Assembly: GCF_001270065.2 (NCBI RefSeq) | Contig: NZ_LFYT02000003.1 | Coordinates: 186,001 to 250,000 of the forward strand | Source: Limnohabitans planktonicus II-D5 | Lineage (GTDB): Bacteria; Pseudomonadota; Gammaproteobacteria; Burkholderiales; Burkholderiaceae_C | Length of the DNA stretch: 64,000 bases | Direction: 5' to 3' | Shown: positions 47,850 to 59,013 of the stretch, piece after piece | How positions within the stretch are numbered: position 1 is the first letter of the stretch | Layout: each line of letters opens with the position of its first letter | Made by a program: the position numbers and the translations under genes | Notes under the pieces: generated by a model | What the model was told of the DNA's origin: nothing | The model's input: the letters and a program-made list of their open reading frames with translations, nothing else | The model's database searches: none

Positions 47850-48901
47850 CCGCATCCACTTCAACGCTTTCTTCGCCGCAGTTGTCCCCTTCGCGCAGGG
47901 CCTGGCTGCGTTTCAAGCGCAACCGCCTGGGCTTTGGCAGCCTGATCATCTTTGCCTCGCTGTTTGTGCTCAGCCTGGGCGCTGAACTGTTGTCCAACGA
48001 CAAACCCTGGGTGGTCCGCTACGAGGGGCACTGGTACTTTCCGTTTGTGCAGCAACTGCCCGAGACCGTGTTCGGGGGCGATTTTGAAACCCCCACGGAT
48101 TACCTGGACCCCTTCATCCAGCAGCAATTGGCGCGGGATGGCCACTGGGCCTTGAGAGCGCCCAACCCTTATCACCACGGCACGCTCGATTACTTTGCCC
48201 CCTTGCCCAATCCCGCACCGCCTTCGGCACGCAACCTGCTGGGCACCGACGACCGGGGGCGCGACGTGCTGGCGCGCTTGCTCTATGGCTTTCGGGTCTC
48301 GGTGCTGTTTGCCTTGGCCTTGACGCTGTTTGGCGTCGTGCTGGGCGTGCTGACGGGGGCCGTGCAAGGCTTTTTCGTGGGCAAGACCGATTTGGTGTTC
48401 CAGCGCTTCATCGAAATCTGGAGCGCCATGCCCGAGCTGTATTTGCTCATCATTTTTTCGGCGGTGTTCGAGCCCAGCGTCGGCCTGTTGCTGGTTTTGC
48501 TCAGCTTGTTCGGCTGGATGGGCTTGTCGGACTATGTGCGTGCCGAATTTTTGCGCAACCGCCAGCTCGACTACGTCAAATCCGCCCGGGCGCTGGGCCT
48601 GGGGCACTGGCCCATCATCTGGCGGCATGTGCTGCCCAACAGCATGACGCCGGTGGTGACCTTTTTGCCGTTCCGCATGAGCGGTGCCATTTTGGCGCTG
48701 ACCTCGCTGGACTTTCTGGGCCTGGGCGTGCCCCCCGGCACGCCGTCGCTGGGCGAATTGCTCGCGCAGGGCAAAAACAACATCGACGCCTGGTGGATTT
48801 CCCTGTCCACCTTTGGCGTGCTGGTGGTGACCTTGCTGCTCTTGACCTTCATGGGCGATGCCTTGCGCGACGCGCTTGACCCCCGAAAGGTGGATGCATG
48901 A
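47846..48901 (+). CDS. yejE: YejE-like peptide ABC transporter permease
   Basis: A 351-residue permease. After an N-terminal helix (LGFGSLIIFASLFVLSLGAE) comes a large periplasmic loop, typical of YejE, with YEGHWYFPFVQQLPETVFGG and GTDDRGRDVLARLLYGFRVS. Five membrane segments follow, with the EAA-type loop YVKSARALGLGHWPIIWRHV. It pairs with YejB as the heterodimeric channel. It overlaps yejB and yejF by four bases each (ATGA), so translation is coupled through all three genes. Confidence 0.93.
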   Translation: MTASTSTLSSPQLSPSRRAWLRFKRNRLGFGSLIIFASLFVLSLGAELLSNDKPWVVRYEGHWYFPFVQQLPETVFGGDFETPTDYLDPFIQQQLARDGHWALRAPNPYHHGTLDYFAPLPNPAPPSARNLLGTDDRGRDVLARLLYGFRVSVLFALALTLFGVVLGVLTGAVQGFFVGKTDLVFQRFIEIWSAMPELYLLIIFSAVFEPSVGLLLVLLSLFGWMGLSDYVRAEFLRNRQLDYVKSARALGLGHWPIIWRHVLPNSMTPVVTFLPFRMSGAILALTSLDFLGLGVPPGTPSLGELLAQGKNNIDAWWISLSTFGVLVVTLLLLTFMGDALRDALDPRKVDA

Positions 48902-50502
48902 ACAACACCACGCCCTTGCTGCAGCTCAAGCAACTGCGCGTCGCCTTTGGCGACACCGAAGTGGTGCATGGCATCGACCTGAGCATCCAGCCTGGTGAGC
49001 GCCTGGCCTTGGTGGGTGAATCGGGCTCCGGCAAATCGGTCACGGCCCTGTCTGTGCTGCGCTTGATGGAATCGGCCCGGCTGAGCGGCCAGGTGCTGTG
49101 GCAAGGGCAGGATTTGCTGCAGCAGCCGCTGGCCGAAATGCAGCGCATCCGGGGCGATGACATCGCCATGATCTTTCAAGAACCGATGACGGCCCTCAAC
49201 CCGCTGATGACCGTGGGCCAGCAAATCTCCGAAGTCCTGCAACTCAAAAAAGGACACATCAGGCGCGATGCGGACTTGCGGGCCGTGGCTTTGCTGGGCG
49301 AAACCGGCATCGATGAACCCGAGCGCCGCTTTCAGGCCTATCCGCACCAACTGTCGGGCGGTCAACGCCAGCGGGCCATGATGGCCATGGCCTTGGCCTG
49401 CGAGCCCAAACTCTTGCTGGCCGACGAACCCACCACCGCGCTGGACGCCAGCTTGCGTCTGCAAATGCTGGCGCTTTTGTCTGCGCTACAAGAAAAAACG
49501 GGCATGGCCGTCTTGCTCATCACCCATGACCTGGCCTTGGTGCGGCATTTCGCACACCGCGTGGCCGTCATGGAAAAAGGCCACCTGGTCGAGCAAGGCG
49601 AGTTGCGGGCCGTGTTTTCCAGCCCGCAGCATGCCTACACCCAAAAACTCTTGGACAGTCGCCCTCGTCGCGATGATTTGCACGAAGCCGACGCTCAGGC
49701 CAAGCCCGCATCGGTGGTGCAAGCCAGAGGTCTGCGCGTGCGCTATCCCATGACAGTGCCCGGCTGGCGCGGCTGGTTTCAGAAAAACCACTTCACCGCA
49801 CTGCAGGGCGCTGATTTCAGCATCTCGGCGGGCACCACCTTGGGCGTCATGGGCGAATCCGGTTCGGGCAAATCCAGCTTGGCTCAGGCGGTGCTGGGGT
49901 TGATGCCATTTGAAGGTGAGGTCACTTTTGCCGGGGACCGCTGGCAAGGCCAACCACGCCAAGACAAAGCTTTGCGTCAACGTGTGCAGGTGGTGTTTCA
50001 AGACCCTTATGGCAGCCTCTCGCCGCGCATGACCGTGGGCGAAATCGTCTCGGAAGGCTTGAAGCTTCACCAGCCTCAACTGACAGCGGCGCAAATCGAG
50101 CAACGCGTCCTGGCCACCTTGGCGGAAGTGGGCTTGTCGAGTGACGATTTTCCGCAATTGCTCAACCGTTACCCGCACGCTTTTTCAGGTGGGCAACGCC
50201 AACGCATCGCATTGGCCAGGGCCTTGGTGGTCGAGCCTGCGCTCTTGGTGCTCGACGAGCCCACCAGCGCGCTCGACGTCACGGTGCAAAAGCAAATCCT
50301 GACATTGCTCAAGTCCTTGCAAGTGCGCAGGGGTATTGCATATTTAATGATTACCCACGATGTGGACGTGCTGCGAGCCATGGCGCATCAAGTGCTGGTT
50401 TTGCAAGGCGGCAAAGTGGTCGAGTCCGGACCCGCCATGCAAGTGCTTGGCCAACCGCAACATGCTTACACCCGCCAGTTGATCGACGCCTTCCCGGATT
50501 AA
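48898..50502 (+). CDS. yejF: YejF-like dual ATP-binding protein of the peptide ABC transporter
   Basis: A 534-residue protein with two complete ABC domains. N-terminal: Walker A GESGSGKS, signature LSGGQRQRAMMAMALA, Walker B LLADEPTTALD. C-terminal: Walker A GESGSGKSS, signature FSGGQRQRIALARAL, Walker B LVLDEPTSALD. Both nucleotide sites look intact. It powers the YejBE channel, a system that imports oligopeptides and, in E. coli, microcin C. The yejABEF order is complete. Confidence 0.94.
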   Translation: MNNTTPLLQLKQLRVAFGDTEVVHGIDLSIQPGERLALVGESGSGKSVTALSVLRLMESARLSGQVLWQGQDLLQQPLAEMQRIRGDDIAMIFQEPMTALNPLMTVGQQISEVLQLKKGHIRRDADLRAVALLGETGIDEPERRFQAYPHQLSGGQRQRAMMAMALACEPKLLLADEPTTALDASLRLQMLALLSALQEKTGMAVLLITHDLALVRHFAHRVAVMEKGHLVEQGELRAVFSSPQHAYTQKLLDSRPRRDDLHEADAQAKPASVVQARGLRVRYPMTVPGWRGWFQKNHFTALQGADFSISAGTTLGVMGESGSGKSSLAQAVLGLMPFEGEVTFAGDRWQGQPRQDKALRQRVQVVFQDPYGSLSPRMTVGEIVSEGLKLHQPQLTAAQIEQRVLATLAEVGLSSDDFPQLLNRYPHAFSGGQRQRIALARALVVEPALLVLDEPTSALDVTVQKQILTLLKSLQVRRGIAYLMITHDVDVLRAMAHQVLVLQGGKVVESGPAMQVLGQPQHAYTRQLIDAFPD

Positions 50503-50570
50503 TGGGGATAACGGCCATTTTTGTGTGTCTTGTTTTCCTTAAAAATCACACACTTAGCACGTTTTTCAGT

Positions 50571-50576
50571 TAGAAT
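50571..50576 (+). promoter_or_regulatory. -10 box (TAGAAT) of the rimP-nusA-infB operon
   Basis: TAGAAT in CAGTTAGAATACGAGC, 90 bases before the rimP start. The -35 is not recognisable at 17 bp. Transcription would start near 50583, so the hairpin at 50592-50623 falls at the very beginning of the RNA. Confidence 0.45.
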
Positions 50577-50591
50577 ACGAGCTTCACGACC

Positions 50592-50623
50592 AAACGGGCG
50601 GGTTTTCACCGCCCGTTTTTTTT
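50592..50623 (+). terminator. Intrinsic terminator or leader attenuator before rimP
   Basis: CGGGCGG and CCGCCCG pair perfectly around a seven-base loop and are followed by eight T. It can end the yejF transcript. Because a likely rimP promoter lies upstream of it, it could also act as an attenuator in the leader of an operon that encodes NusA, itself a termination factor. The regulatory reading is inference. Confidence 0.65.
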
Positions 50624-50660
50624 GGGTCTTTCCTTTTTAAGTTTGGCATTTCGAAGTTCT

Positions 50661-51224
50661 GTGGCATTGCAGCAAATCGTTGAAGAAACCGTAACCGGCC
50701 TGGGCTATGACCTGGTTGAAATAGAGCGCTCTGCGGGGGGCTTGTTGCGCATCACCATCGACTGGCCCTGGCAGCCCGGATCTGACCTGTTCATCAACGT
50801 GGAAGACTGCGAAAAGGTCAACCGGCAACTGCAGTTTGCCCTCGAGGTGGACGGTGTGACCTACAACCGGCTGGAAGTCTCCTCGCCCGGCATTGACCGC
50901 CCCTTGCGGCATGAAAAAGATTTCGAGCGTTTTGTCGGTGAATTGATCGACATCACCCTCAAAGCCCCCATGGGCGAAAACGCGGCAGGCATGGTCAGTG
51001 CCAACCGCAAAAAATTTCGTGGCACGCTCGAGCGCGATGCCACAGGTGCTGGCTGGCAGATCGTCTGGAGCGATGAGCCTGCCGTCAAGCCCGGACAAAA
51101 AATCAGCAAGAAACGAGTCCCTGCGCCACTGCATGCGCTGGGCTTCACGCTGGATGAATTGCAGGCTGCCCGACTGGCACCCGTGGTCGATTTCAAAGGG
51201 CGCAAGCCCAAGGGTCAAGCCTGA
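50661..51224 (+). CDS. rimP: Ribosome maturation factor RimP
   Basis: A 187-residue protein with a GTG start at 50661, chosen because it gives the family N-terminus (ALQQIVEETVTGLGYDLVEI). The signature ERSAGGLLRITID and the YNRLEVSSPGIDRPLRHEKD segment mark RimP, followed by the SH3-like C-terminal domain. RimP assists 30S subunit maturation. It is the first gene of the conserved rimP-nusA-infB-rbfA-truB operon. Confidence 0.92.
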   Translation: MALQQIVEETVTGLGYDLVEIERSAGGLLRITIDWPWQPGSDLFINVEDCEKVNRQLQFALEVDGVTYNRLEVSSPGIDRPLRHEKDFERFVGELIDITLKAPMGENAAGMVSANRKKFRGTLERDATGAGWQIVWSDEPAVKPGQKISKKRVPAPLHALGFTLDELQAARLAPVVDFKGRKPKGQA

Positions 51225-51255
51225 ATTCAGGCTTGATTGGTTAAGCATTTTTATC

Positions 51256-51274
51256 GGGTCTGAATTCCAGACCC
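51256..51274 (+). promoter_or_regulatory. RNA hairpin immediately before nusA
   Basis: GGGTCTG - AATTC - CAGACCC, a perfect 7-bp stem with a five-base loop, ends 11 bases before the AGGAG of nusA. It may act as an RNA processing site or modulate nusA translation; no T tract follows, so it is not a terminator. Confidence 0.5.
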
Positions 51275-51296
51275 AGTGGAACAGGAGAGTCGAGTC

Positions 51297-52781
51297 ATGA
51301 ATCGCGAAATGTTGATGTTGGTCGAAGCCATCTCACGTGAAAAGAACGTTGAGCGCGACGTGGTGTTTGGAGCTGTGGAAGCCGCCTTGGCGCAAGCCAC
51401 CAAAAAGCTGTACGCCGGAGAGGTGGACATCCGTGTGTCCGTGGACCGAGACAGCGGCAATTACGACAGTTTCCGCCGCTGGCACGTCGTGCCCGATGAA
51501 GCCGGTCTGCAGCAGCCTGACCAGGAAATTCTGTTGTTTGAAGCCAAAGAGCAAATTCCCGACATCGAAGTCGACGAATACATCGAAGAGCCCATCGAGT
51601 CCCTGCCCATTGGCCGCATTGGTGCCATGGCCGCCAAGCAGGTCATCCTGCAAAAAATCCGCGACGCCGAGCGCGAAATGCTGCTCAACGACTTCATGTC
51701 GCGTGGCGAGAAAATTTTTGTGGGCACCGTCAAGCGCATGGACAAGGGCGATCTCATCTGTGAAGCCGGCCGCGTCGAAGGCCGCCTGCGTCGCAGCGAA
51801 ATGATCCCCAAGGAAAACCTGCGCAGCGGGGACCGTGTGCGCGCCATGATCATGGAAGTGGACCTGACCCTGCGCGGCGCCCCCATCATCTTGTCGCGTT
51901 CGGCCCCCGAATTCATGATCGAGCTGTTCCGCCAGGAAGTGCCCGAAATTGAGCAAGGCTTGCTCGAAATCAAGACCTGTGCCCGTGACCCCGGCTCCCG
52001 CGCCAAAATTGCTGTGCTCTCGCATGACAAGCGCGTGGACCCGATTGGCACCTGCGTTGGCGTGCGCGGCACCCGCGTGAACGCCGTGACCAACGAACTC
52101 GCTGGTGAGCGCGTGGACATCGTGTTGTGGAGCGAAGACCCCGCTCAGTTCGTGATTGGTGCCTTGGCCCCTGCCAACGTGCAGTCCATCGTGGTGGACG
52201 AAGAAAAGCACGCCATGGACGTGGTGGTGGACGAGGAAAACCTGGCCATTGCGATCGGTCGCGGTGGTCAGAACGTGCGCCTGGCTTCTGACCTCACCGG
52301 CTGGAAAATCAACATCATGGACGCGGCCGAGTCTGCCCAAAAGCAGGCCGAAGAAACCACCGGTATCCGTCAGCTGTTCATGGAAAAGCTCGACGTGGAC
52401 CAGGAAATCGCCGACATCCTGATCGACGAAGGTTTCACCAGCCTGGAAGAAGTGGCCTATGTGCCCCTCCAGGAAATGCAAGAGATCGAAAGCTTCGACG
52501 AAGACACGATCAACGAATTGCGCGCACGTGCCAAAGACGCCTTGCTGACCATGGAAATCGCTCGCGAAGAAAGCGTCGAAGAAGTGTCGCAAGATTTGCG
52601 TGACCTGCCGGGCCTCACGCCTGAGCTGATTTCCAAGCTGGTCGAAGCGGGTATCCACACCCGTGACGACCTGGCTGACCTTGCCACTGACGAACTGACC
52701 GATATCTCGGGTCAAACTTCCGAAGAGGCCACCGCCCTGATCATGAAAGCCCGCGAACATTGGTTCGCAGGCCAGGCCTGA
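51297..52781 (+). CDS. nusA: Transcription elongation/termination factor NusA
   Basis: A 494-residue protein with an AGGAG site. Domain order: N-terminal RNAP-binding domain (1-125, [20 protein letters not shown]), S1 (about 135-200, [20 protein letters not shown]), KH1 and KH2 (about 205-345, [15 protein letters not shown] and [20 protein letters not shown]), and two C-terminal acidic helix-hairpin-helix repeats (about 365-490). The AR repeats are the form that binds the RNA polymerase alpha CTD. NusA controls pausing, termination and antitermination. Confidence 0.96.
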   Translation: MNREMLMLVEAISREKNVERDVVFGAVEAALAQATKKLYAGEVDIRVSVDRDSGNYDSFRRWHVVPDEAGLQQPDQEILLFEAKEQIPDIEVDEYIEEPIESLPIGRIGAMAAKQVILQKIRDAEREMLLNDFMSRGEKIFVGTVKRMDKGDLICEAGRVEGRLRRSEMIPKENLRSGDRVRAMIMEVDLTLRGAPIILSRSAPEFMIELFRQEVPEIEQGLLEIKTCARDPGSRAKIAVLSHDKRVDPIGTCVGVRGTRVNAVTNELAGERVDIVLWSEDPAQFVIGALAPANVQSIVVDEEKHAMDVVVDEENLAIAIGRGGQNVRLASDLTGWKINIMDAAESAQKQAEETTGIRQLFMEKLDVDQEIADILIDEGFTSLEEVAYVPLQEMQEIESFDEDTINELRARAKDALLTMEIAREESVEEVSQDLRDLPGLTPELISKLVEAGIHTRDDLADLATDELTDISGQTSEEATALIMKAREHWFAGQA

Positions 52782-52807
52782 AGTCTGATGGAGGCTTGAA
52801 CAAAATT

Positions 52808-55789
52808 ATGTCCAGTACCACTGTTGCCGAGTTCGCCAATGAACTCAAAAAATCTGCCGATGTCTTGTTGGAACAATTGCGTTCAGCAGGCGTTGCCAAA
52901 AGCTCTGACAGCGACGCACTCAACGACGCTGACAAGCAAAAACTGCTCAGCTACTTGCAAGCCAGTCATGGCACGCAAGCCGGTGATCGCAAAAAAATCA
53001 CCTTGGTGAAAAAATCCACCAGCGAGATCAAGCAAGCCGACGCTTCTGGCAAGGCCCGCACGATTCAGGTGGAAGTGCGCAAAAAACGCACCCTGATCAA
53101 ACGCGAAGACGAACCCGAGTCGCAGGTGCAAGAGGCTCAAGAGCCCGTCATCGACCATGCCGATCTGGCTCGCCGCGAAGAAGAAGCCCGTCGTCAAGCT
53201 GAGCTGATCCGCCGTCAGGAAGAAGAGCTGTCTGAAAAACGCCGAATTCGCGAAGAGCAAGAAGCTGTCCAACGCGCACAAGCATTGGCACAAGAGCAGC
53301 AAGCCCAAGCCGAAGTCAAGGCCGCAGCACAAGCTGCTGCCGATGCGCAAGCAGCCAAACCTGCATTGACCCGCGAAGAGCGTGAACAATTGGCCCGCGC
53401 CGAAGCGGCCAGCATCAATGCCGCTTCGCAGCAGCAAGCCAAGCCAGCTGTGCCCGTGGTGTCTGCCGCTGAAGCAGCCGCCATCAAAGCGACCAAAGCA
53501 GCCGAACAAGCCGCTGAAAAAGCCAAAGCCGACCAGCAAGCGCGTGACGCGGCCGCCCAAAAAGCCGCCGCCGAATCCAAAGCCCGCGCCGATGAAGAGG
53601 CGGCCCGCGCACGCGATCTCGATGAGCGCCGCCGCAAAGCACTGGCCGAAGCCGAAGCCATTCGCAACATGATGAACGCCCCCAAGAAGGTCTTGGTTGC
53701 GAAAAAAGAAGAGCCCAAAACCGAAGCCAAAGCTCCGGTCAAGGGCACCTTGCACAAGCCTGCTGGCACACCCGCGCCTGGCGCCCGTGCAGCTGCCGCT
53801 GCTGCAGCCAAAGCTGCCGAGCCCGCATCGCCAGGTGCCAACAAGGAAGTCAAATCTGCCAAGCTGTCGTCCAGCTGGGCTGGTGATCCGGCCAAGAAGA
53901 AAGCCATCCCCACCCGTGGTGACACGAGCGGTGGTGTGGGCCGAAACAACTGGCGCGGTGGTCCCCGTGGCCGCCGTGGCAACGAGCGTGATCGCGATGA
54001 CTCGCATGGCCAGTCAGCACCGGCTGAAGTGCGCGTGCTCGAAGTCCATGTGCCAGAAACCATCACGGTGGCCGAGCTGGCGCACAAGATGGCCATCAAA
54101 GCCTCCGAGGTCATCAAGCATCTGATGAAGCTGGGCCAGATGGCCACCATGAACCAACCGCTGGACCAAGACACCGCCATGATCGTGGTGGAAGAAATGG
54201 GCCACAAAGCGGTGGTGGCGGCACTGGATGATCCGGAAGCCTTCACCGACGACGAAGTGTCGGACCAACACGCTGAATTGCTGCCACGTGCCCCTGTGGT
54301 CACGGTCATGGGTCACGTTGACCACGGCAAAACCTCGCTGCTCGATTACATCCGCCGTGCCAAAGTGGCCTCGGGTGAAGCAGGTGGCATCACGCAGCAC
54401 ATTGGTGCCTACCACGTCGAAACGCCACGCGGCATGATTTCTTTCCTGGACACCCCCGGTCACGAGGCCTTCACGGCCATGCGTGCACGTGGTGCGCAAG
54501 CCACCGACATCGTCATCCTGGTGGTGGCGGGTGACGACGGCGTCATGCCCCAGACCAAGGAAGCCATCAAACACGCCAAAGCGGCCGGTGTGCCCATCGT
54601 GGTGGCCATCAACAAGATGGACAAGCCCGATTCGAACATCGAACGCGTGCGCGCTGAGTTGATTACCGAAGAAGTCGTGCCCGAAGAATTCGGCGGTGAT
54701 TCGCCTTTCGTGTCCGTGTCTGCCAAAACCGGCATGGGCATTGATGACCTGCTCGAGCAAGTGCTTTTGCAAGCTGAAGTGCTTGAACTCAAAGCCCCGG
54801 TGCAAGCCGCGGCCAAGGGCTTGGTCATCGAAGCGCGTCTGGACAAAGGTCGCGGTCCCGTGGCCACCATCCTGGTGCAGTCGGGCACCTTGAACACTGG
54901 CGACGTGGTGCTGGCCGGTCAAACCTTTGGTCGCGTGCGCGCCATGCTGGACGAAAACGGTCAGACCATCAAAACGGCCGGCCCTTCGATCCCGGTCGAA
55001 ATTCAGGGCCTGACCGAAGTTCCGCAAGCTGGCGACGAATTCATGGTCATGGGCGACGAACGCCGTGCCCGCGAAATTGCCACCTACCGTGCAGGCAAGT
55101 TCCGCAACACCAAGCTGGCCAAGCAACAAGCTGCCAAGCTCGAAAACATGTTTACCGACATGGCGGCGGGCGAGATCAAGATGCTGCCCATCATCGTCAA
55201 GGCCGACGTGCAAGGCTCGCAAGAAGCCCTGGGCGCTTCCTTGCTCAAGCTCTCGACCGACGAAGTCAAAGTGCAGATGGTCTACTCCGGCGTGGGTGGC
55301 ATCAGCGAATCGGACGTGAACCTGGCCATTGCCTCCAAGGCCATCGTCATCGGCTTCAACGTGCGCGCCGATGCAGGTGCCCGCAAGTTGGCCGAAGGCA
55401 ATGGCGTGGACATCCATTACTACAACATCATTTATGACGCTGTAGATGAACTCAAAGCGGCCATGTCCGGCATGTTGGCCCCCGAGCAACGCGAAGAAAT
55501 CATGGGTATGGCCGAAATCCGCACCGTGTTCGTCGCGTCCAAGATCGGCACCGTTGCAGGTTGTATGGTCACTTCGGGTCAAGTCACCCGCAATGCCAAA
55601 TTCCGTCTGCTGCGTGACAACGTGGTCATCTACACCGGTGAACTCGACTCGCTCAAGCGCCTCAAGGACGACGTGCGCGAAGTCAAAGAAGGCTTCGAGT
55701 GCGGTATCAAGCTCAAGAACTACAACGACATCAAAGAAGGCGATCAGCTCGAATTCTTCGACGTCAAGGAAATCGCGAGAACGCTGTAA
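52808..55789 (+). CDS. infB: Translation initiation factor IF-2
   Basis: A 993-residue GTPase. The start at 52808 follows GGAGG (13 bases) and opens with the IF2 N-domain [21 protein letters not shown] long Ala/Lys/Glu-rich coiled-coil region (about 90-390) is followed by the second IF2_N module ([20 protein letters not shown]). The G domain has GHVDHGKT at residues 502-509, DTPGHEAF and NKMDKPDSN. Domains II to IV complete the protein. It places initiator tRNA on the 30S subunit. Internal starts for shorter IF2 isoforms are possible but not evident. Confidence 0.95.
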   Translation: MSSTTVAEFANELKKSADVLLEQLRSAGVAKSSDSDALNDADKQKLLSYLQASHGTQAGDRKKITLVKKSTSEIKQADASGKARTIQVEVRKKRTLIKREDEPESQVQEAQEPVIDHADLARREEEARRQAELIRRQEEELSEKRRIREEQEAVQRAQALAQEQQAQAEVKAAAQAAADAQAAKPALTREEREQLARAEAASINAASQQQAKPAVPVVSAAEAAAIKATKAAEQAAEKAKADQQARDAAAQKAAAESKARADEEAARARDLDERRRKALAEAEAIRNMMNAPKKVLVAKKEEPKTEAKAPVKGTLHKPAGTPAPGARAAAAAAAKAAEPASPGANKEVKSAKLSSSWAGDPAKKKAIPTRGDTSGGVGRNNWRGGPRGRRGNERDRDDSHGQSAPAEVRVLEVHVPETITVAELAHKMAIKASEVIKHLMKLGQMATMNQPLDQDTAMIVVEEMGHKAVVAALDDPEAFTDDEVSDQHAELLPRAPVVTVMGHVDHGKTSLLDYIRRAKVASGEAGGITQHIGAYHVETPRGMISFLDTPGHEAFTAMRARGAQATDIVILVVAGDDGVMPQTKEAIKHAKAAGVPIVVAINKMDKPDSNIERVRAELITEEVVPEEFGGDSPFVSVSAKTGMGIDDLLEQVLLQAEVLELKAPVQAAAKGLVIEARLDKGRGPVATILVQSGTLNTGDVVLAGQTFGRVRAMLDENGQTIKTAGPSIPVEIQGLTEVPQAGDEFMVMGDERRAREIATYRAGKFRNTKLAKQQAAKLENMFTDMAAGEIKMLPIIVKADVQGSQEALGASLLKLSTDEVKVQMVYSGVGGISESDVNLAIASKAIVIGFNVRADAGARKLAEGNGVDIHYYNIIYDAVDELKAAMSGMLAPEQREEIMGMAEIRTVFVASKIGTVAGCMVTSGQVTRNAKFRLLRDNVVIYTGELDSLKRLKDDVREVKEGFECGIKLKNYNDIKEGDQLEFFDVKEIARTL

Positions 55790-56170
55790 ATGGCCCGCAA
55801 GAAGGTTTCATCCGTTCCAAACCGCGGTTTCCGCGTGGCCGACCAGATCCAGCGCGATCTGGCCGAATTGATCGCTCGCGAGTTGAAAGACCCGCGTGTG
55901 GGCATGGTCACGATCAACGCTGTCGAGGTGACGCCAGACTACGCACACGCCAAAGTGTTCTTCAGCGTCTTGACGGGCAACCCCGACGAAGCCACTGAAG
56001 GCCTGAACGCGGCAGCCGGTTTCTTGCGCAACGGATTGTTCAAGCGACTGCACATCCACACCGTGCCCACGCTGCACTTCATGTTTGACCGCACCACCGA
56101 GCGTGCGTCTGACATGAATGCACTGATCTCCAAGGCTGTGGCTTCACGCGCAAAAGACGACGACGAATGA
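55790..56170 (+). CDS. rbfA: 30S ribosome-binding factor RbfA
   Basis: A 126-residue KH-type protein whose ATG directly follows the infB stop. It has [20 protein letters not shown], the [20 protein letters not shown] signature and [20 protein letters not shown]. RbfA is a late 16S rRNA maturation and cold-adaptation factor. Its stop overlaps truB by ATGA. Confidence 0.95.
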   Translation: MARKKVSSVPNRGFRVADQIQRDLAELIARELKDPRVGMVTINAVEVTPDYAHAKVFFSVLTGNPDEATEGLNAAAGFLRNGLFKRLHIHTVPTLHFMFDRTTERASDMNALISKAVASRAKDDDE

Positions 56171-57150
56171 CCACAGCGCCACGCACCCGGGTGCAACGGC
56201 GCCCTGTGCATGGGGTGATGTTGCTCGACAAACCACTGGGACTCTCCAGCAACCAGGCTTTGCAAAAGGTCAAGTGGTTGCTGCGTGCGGAAAAAGCGGG
56301 TCATACAGGCACGCTCGACCCCTTGGCCACAGGCGTGTTGCCTTTGTGCTTTGGTGCGGCGACCAAATTCAGTCAGCAGCATTTGGATGCTGACAAGGTG
56401 TATGAAACCACCGTCCGCTTGGGGGTGAAAACCACCACGGCAGATGCAGAAGGCGATGTGACTTCTGTCCGCGAAGTGTCATGTACACCGGGTATGGTTG
56501 TTGAAGTTTTAGACCGGTTCGTGGGGCCGATCAGCCAGGTGCCGCCGATGTACAGCGCCTTGAAAAAGGACGGCAAAGCCCTGTACGAATACGCCCGGGA
56601 GGGCGAAACCGTGGAGCGCGAGCCGCGCAACGTGGTGATCCATGACCTGGAGTTGCTGGACATGGGGCTGCAGGGCGATGCGCCTTTTTTGCAATTGCGT
56701 GTGCATTGCAGCAAAGGCACCTACATCCGCACGCTGGGCGAAGACATCGCCGAGGCCCTGGGTTGTGGTGGTCATTTGAGCGCGCTGCGCCGAGTGGTCA
56801 CCGGGCCGTTTGAAGCGTCACAGTGTGTGACGCTGCCCGAGCTGGAGGCCATGGCGCAAGACGCTCGCCTGGATGCATTGCTGCCGGTCGATGTGCTGCT
56901 GCCGGGCTATACCGAGGTGAGCCTTAACAGCGAGAGCGCTGGAAGATTTTTGAGTGGGGTGCGCAGACGCGGCCCTTGGGTTGATTGTGATCAAGTCGTG
57001 GTGTATGGAGAACATCCTCGTGCCTTGCTGGGAACAGCGCATGTGCATGGCGGCGAATTGATTCCGGGTCGATTGTTGAGCCCGATCGAAATTCAACAGA
57101 TTTTGGAAAGATCACCTGTTCCCGAGCCGTTGCTGGCCGCGCAGGTTTAA
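56167..57150 (+). CDS. truB: tRNA pseudouridine(55) synthase TruB
   Basis: A 327-residue enzyme. The catalytic Asp51 lies in [34 protein letters not shown] precedes it, and [20 protein letters not shown] forms the second motif, before a C-terminal PUA-like region. It makes pseudouridine 55 in the T-loop of tRNAs. Last gene of the rimP-to-truB operon; typA follows 11 bp later with its own Shine-Dalgarno. Confidence 0.94.
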   Translation: MTTAPRTRVQRRPVHGVMLLDKPLGLSSNQALQKVKWLLRAEKAGHTGTLDPLATGVLPLCFGAATKFSQQHLDADKVYETTVRLGVKTTTADAEGDVTSVREVSCTPGMVVEVLDRFVGPISQVPPMYSALKKDGKALYEYAREGETVEREPRNVVIHDLELLDMGLQGDAPFLQLRVHCSKGTYIRTLGEDIAEALGCGGHLSALRRVVTGPFEASQCVTLPELEAMAQDARLDALLPVDVLLPGYTEVSLNSESAGRFLSGVRRRGPWVDCDQVVVYGEHPRALLGTAHVHGGELIPGRLLSPIEIQQILERSPVPEPLLAAQV

Positions 57151-57161
57151 AGGAAGAAAGC

Positions 57162-58979
57162 ATGAGCAAGCAAATTCGCAACATCGCCATCATCGCGCAC
57201 GTTGACCACGGTAAAACCACCATGGTCGACCAACTGCTGCGCCAATCCGGTACCTTCGCTGACCACGAAAAAGTCGTGGACACCGTCATGGACAACAACG
57301 CCATCGAACGTGAGCGCGGCATCACCATCCTGGCCAAAAACTGCGCCGTGAGCTGGGAAGGCACCCACATCAACATCGTGGACACCCCCGGACACGCGGA
57401 CTTCGGCGGCGAAGTCGAACGCGCTTTGTCCATGGTCGACGGCGTGGTCTTGCTGATCGACGCCCAAGAAGGTCCCATGCCCCAGACTCGCTTTGTGACC
57501 AAAAAGGCCTTGGCCTTGGGTCTCAAGCCCATCGTGGTCGTGAACAAGGTCGACAAGCCCGGTGCCAACCCCGACAAAGTGGTCAACGCCGCTTTCGATT
57601 TGTTCGACAAACTTGGTGCCAACGACGAGCAACTCGACTTCCCTGTGGTGTATGCCTCGGGCATCAATGGCTGGACCTCTTTGGAAGAGGGCGCACCCGG
57701 TGAGCAGTGGGGCCCTGACATGTCGGCCCTGTTCAACACCGTGCTCAAGCACGTCAAGCCCAACGCGGGCGATCCAGCAGCTCCCCTGCAATTGCAAATC
57801 TCGGCACTCGACTTCTCGACCTTTGTCGGCCGTATCGGCGTGGGCCGCATCAGCCAGGGCACCATCAAGCCCAATATGGACGTGGTCGTCATGGAAGGCC
57901 CAGACGGCTCGACCATCAAAGGCCGTGTCAACCAGGTGCTGACCTTCCAGGGTCTGGACCGTGTGCAAGTGACCCAAGCCGGTCCTGGCGACATCGTCTT
58001 GATCAACGGCATTGCAGACCTGAACATCGGCGTGACGGTGACCGATCCCACCAATCCTGCACCGCTGCCCATGCTCAAGGTGGACGAGCCCACGCTGACC
58101 ATGAACTTCTGCGTGAACACCTCGCCTTTGGCTGGTCGTGAAGGCAAGTACGTCACCAGCCGACAAATCTGGGACCGCCTGCAAAAAGAGCTGCAACACA
58201 ACGTGGCCCTGCGCGTCAACGAAACCGACGAAGAAGGCATCTTTGAAGTCATGGGGCGCGGTGAATTGCACTTGACCATCTTGCTGGAAAACATGCGCCG
58301 TGAAGGCTACGAGCTGGCCGTGTCCAAGCCCCGCGTGCTGTTCCGTGATGTCGATGGCGAGCGCCATGAGCCTATCGAGCTGGTCACCGCCGACATCGAA
58401 GAAACTCACCAGGGCGGCGTCATGCAAGCCTTGGGCGAGCGCAAGGGCGAGCTGGTCAACATGGAACCCGATGGCCGCGGTCGTGTCCGTCTCGAATACC
58501 GAATCCCGGCCCGTGGCCTGATCGGTTTCTCCAACGAATTCCTGAACCTGACCCGTGGCTCCGGCCTGATCTCCAACATCTTTGACGGCTACGAGCCACA
58601 CAAAGGTGACATCGGCGGTCGCAAAAACGGCGTGCTGATCTCCATGGACGACGGTGAAATCTTCACCTATGCATTGGGCAAGCTCGACGACCGTGGCCGC
58701 ATGTTCGTCAAGGCCAATGACCCGGTGTACGAAGGCATGATTGTGGGCATCCACAGCCGTGACAACGACCTGGTGGTCAACGCCACCCGCACCAAGCAGC
58801 TGACCAACTTCCGTGTGTCCGGCAAAGAAGACGCGATCAAGATCACGCCCCCGATTGACCTGACTCTGGAATACGGCGTCGAATTCATTGAGGACGATGA
58901 GTTGGTCGAAATCACGCCCAAGAGCGTGCGTCTGCGCAAGCGCTTCCTCAAGGAAAGCGACCGCAAGCGCAACAAGTGA
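57162..58979 (+). CDS. typA: GTP-binding protein TypA/BipA
   Basis: A 605-residue translational GTPase with AAAGGAAG before its start. G1 AHVDHGKT (12-19), the switch II sequence [12 protein letters not shown], and NKVDKPGAN. Domains II, III and V resemble EF-G, and a BipA-specific C-terminal domain (about 490-600) includes [20 protein letters not shown]. It associates with ribosomes and is needed for growth at low temperature and under stress in other species. Length is normal. Confidence 0.95.
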   Translation: MSKQIRNIAIIAHVDHGKTTMVDQLLRQSGTFADHEKVVDTVMDNNAIERERGITILAKNCAVSWEGTHINIVDTPGHADFGGEVERALSMVDGVVLLIDAQEGPMPQTRFVTKKALALGLKPIVVVNKVDKPGANPDKVVNAAFDLFDKLGANDEQLDFPVVYASGINGWTSLEEGAPGEQWGPDMSALFNTVLKHVKPNAGDPAAPLQLQISALDFSTFVGRIGVGRISQGTIKPNMDVVVMEGPDGSTIKGRVNQVLTFQGLDRVQVTQAGPGDIVLINGIADLNIGVTVTDPTNPAPLPMLKVDEPTLTMNFCVNTSPLAGREGKYVTSRQIWDRLQKELQHNVALRVNETDEEGIFEVMGRGELHLTILLENMRREGYELAVSKPRVLFRDVDGERHEPIELVTADIEETHQGGVMQALGERKGELVNMEPDGRGRVRLEYRIPARGLIGFSNEFLNLTRGSGLISNIFDGYEPHKGDIGGRKNGVLISMDDGEIFTYALGKLDDRGRMFVKANDPVYEGMIVGIHSRDNDLVVNATRTKQLTNFRVSGKEDAIKITPPIDLTLEYGVEFIEDDELVEITPKSVRLRKRFLKESDRKRNK

Positions 58980-59013
58980 TCTGTCCACAGTGATGCAAAG
59001 CAGGGCCTGAATC

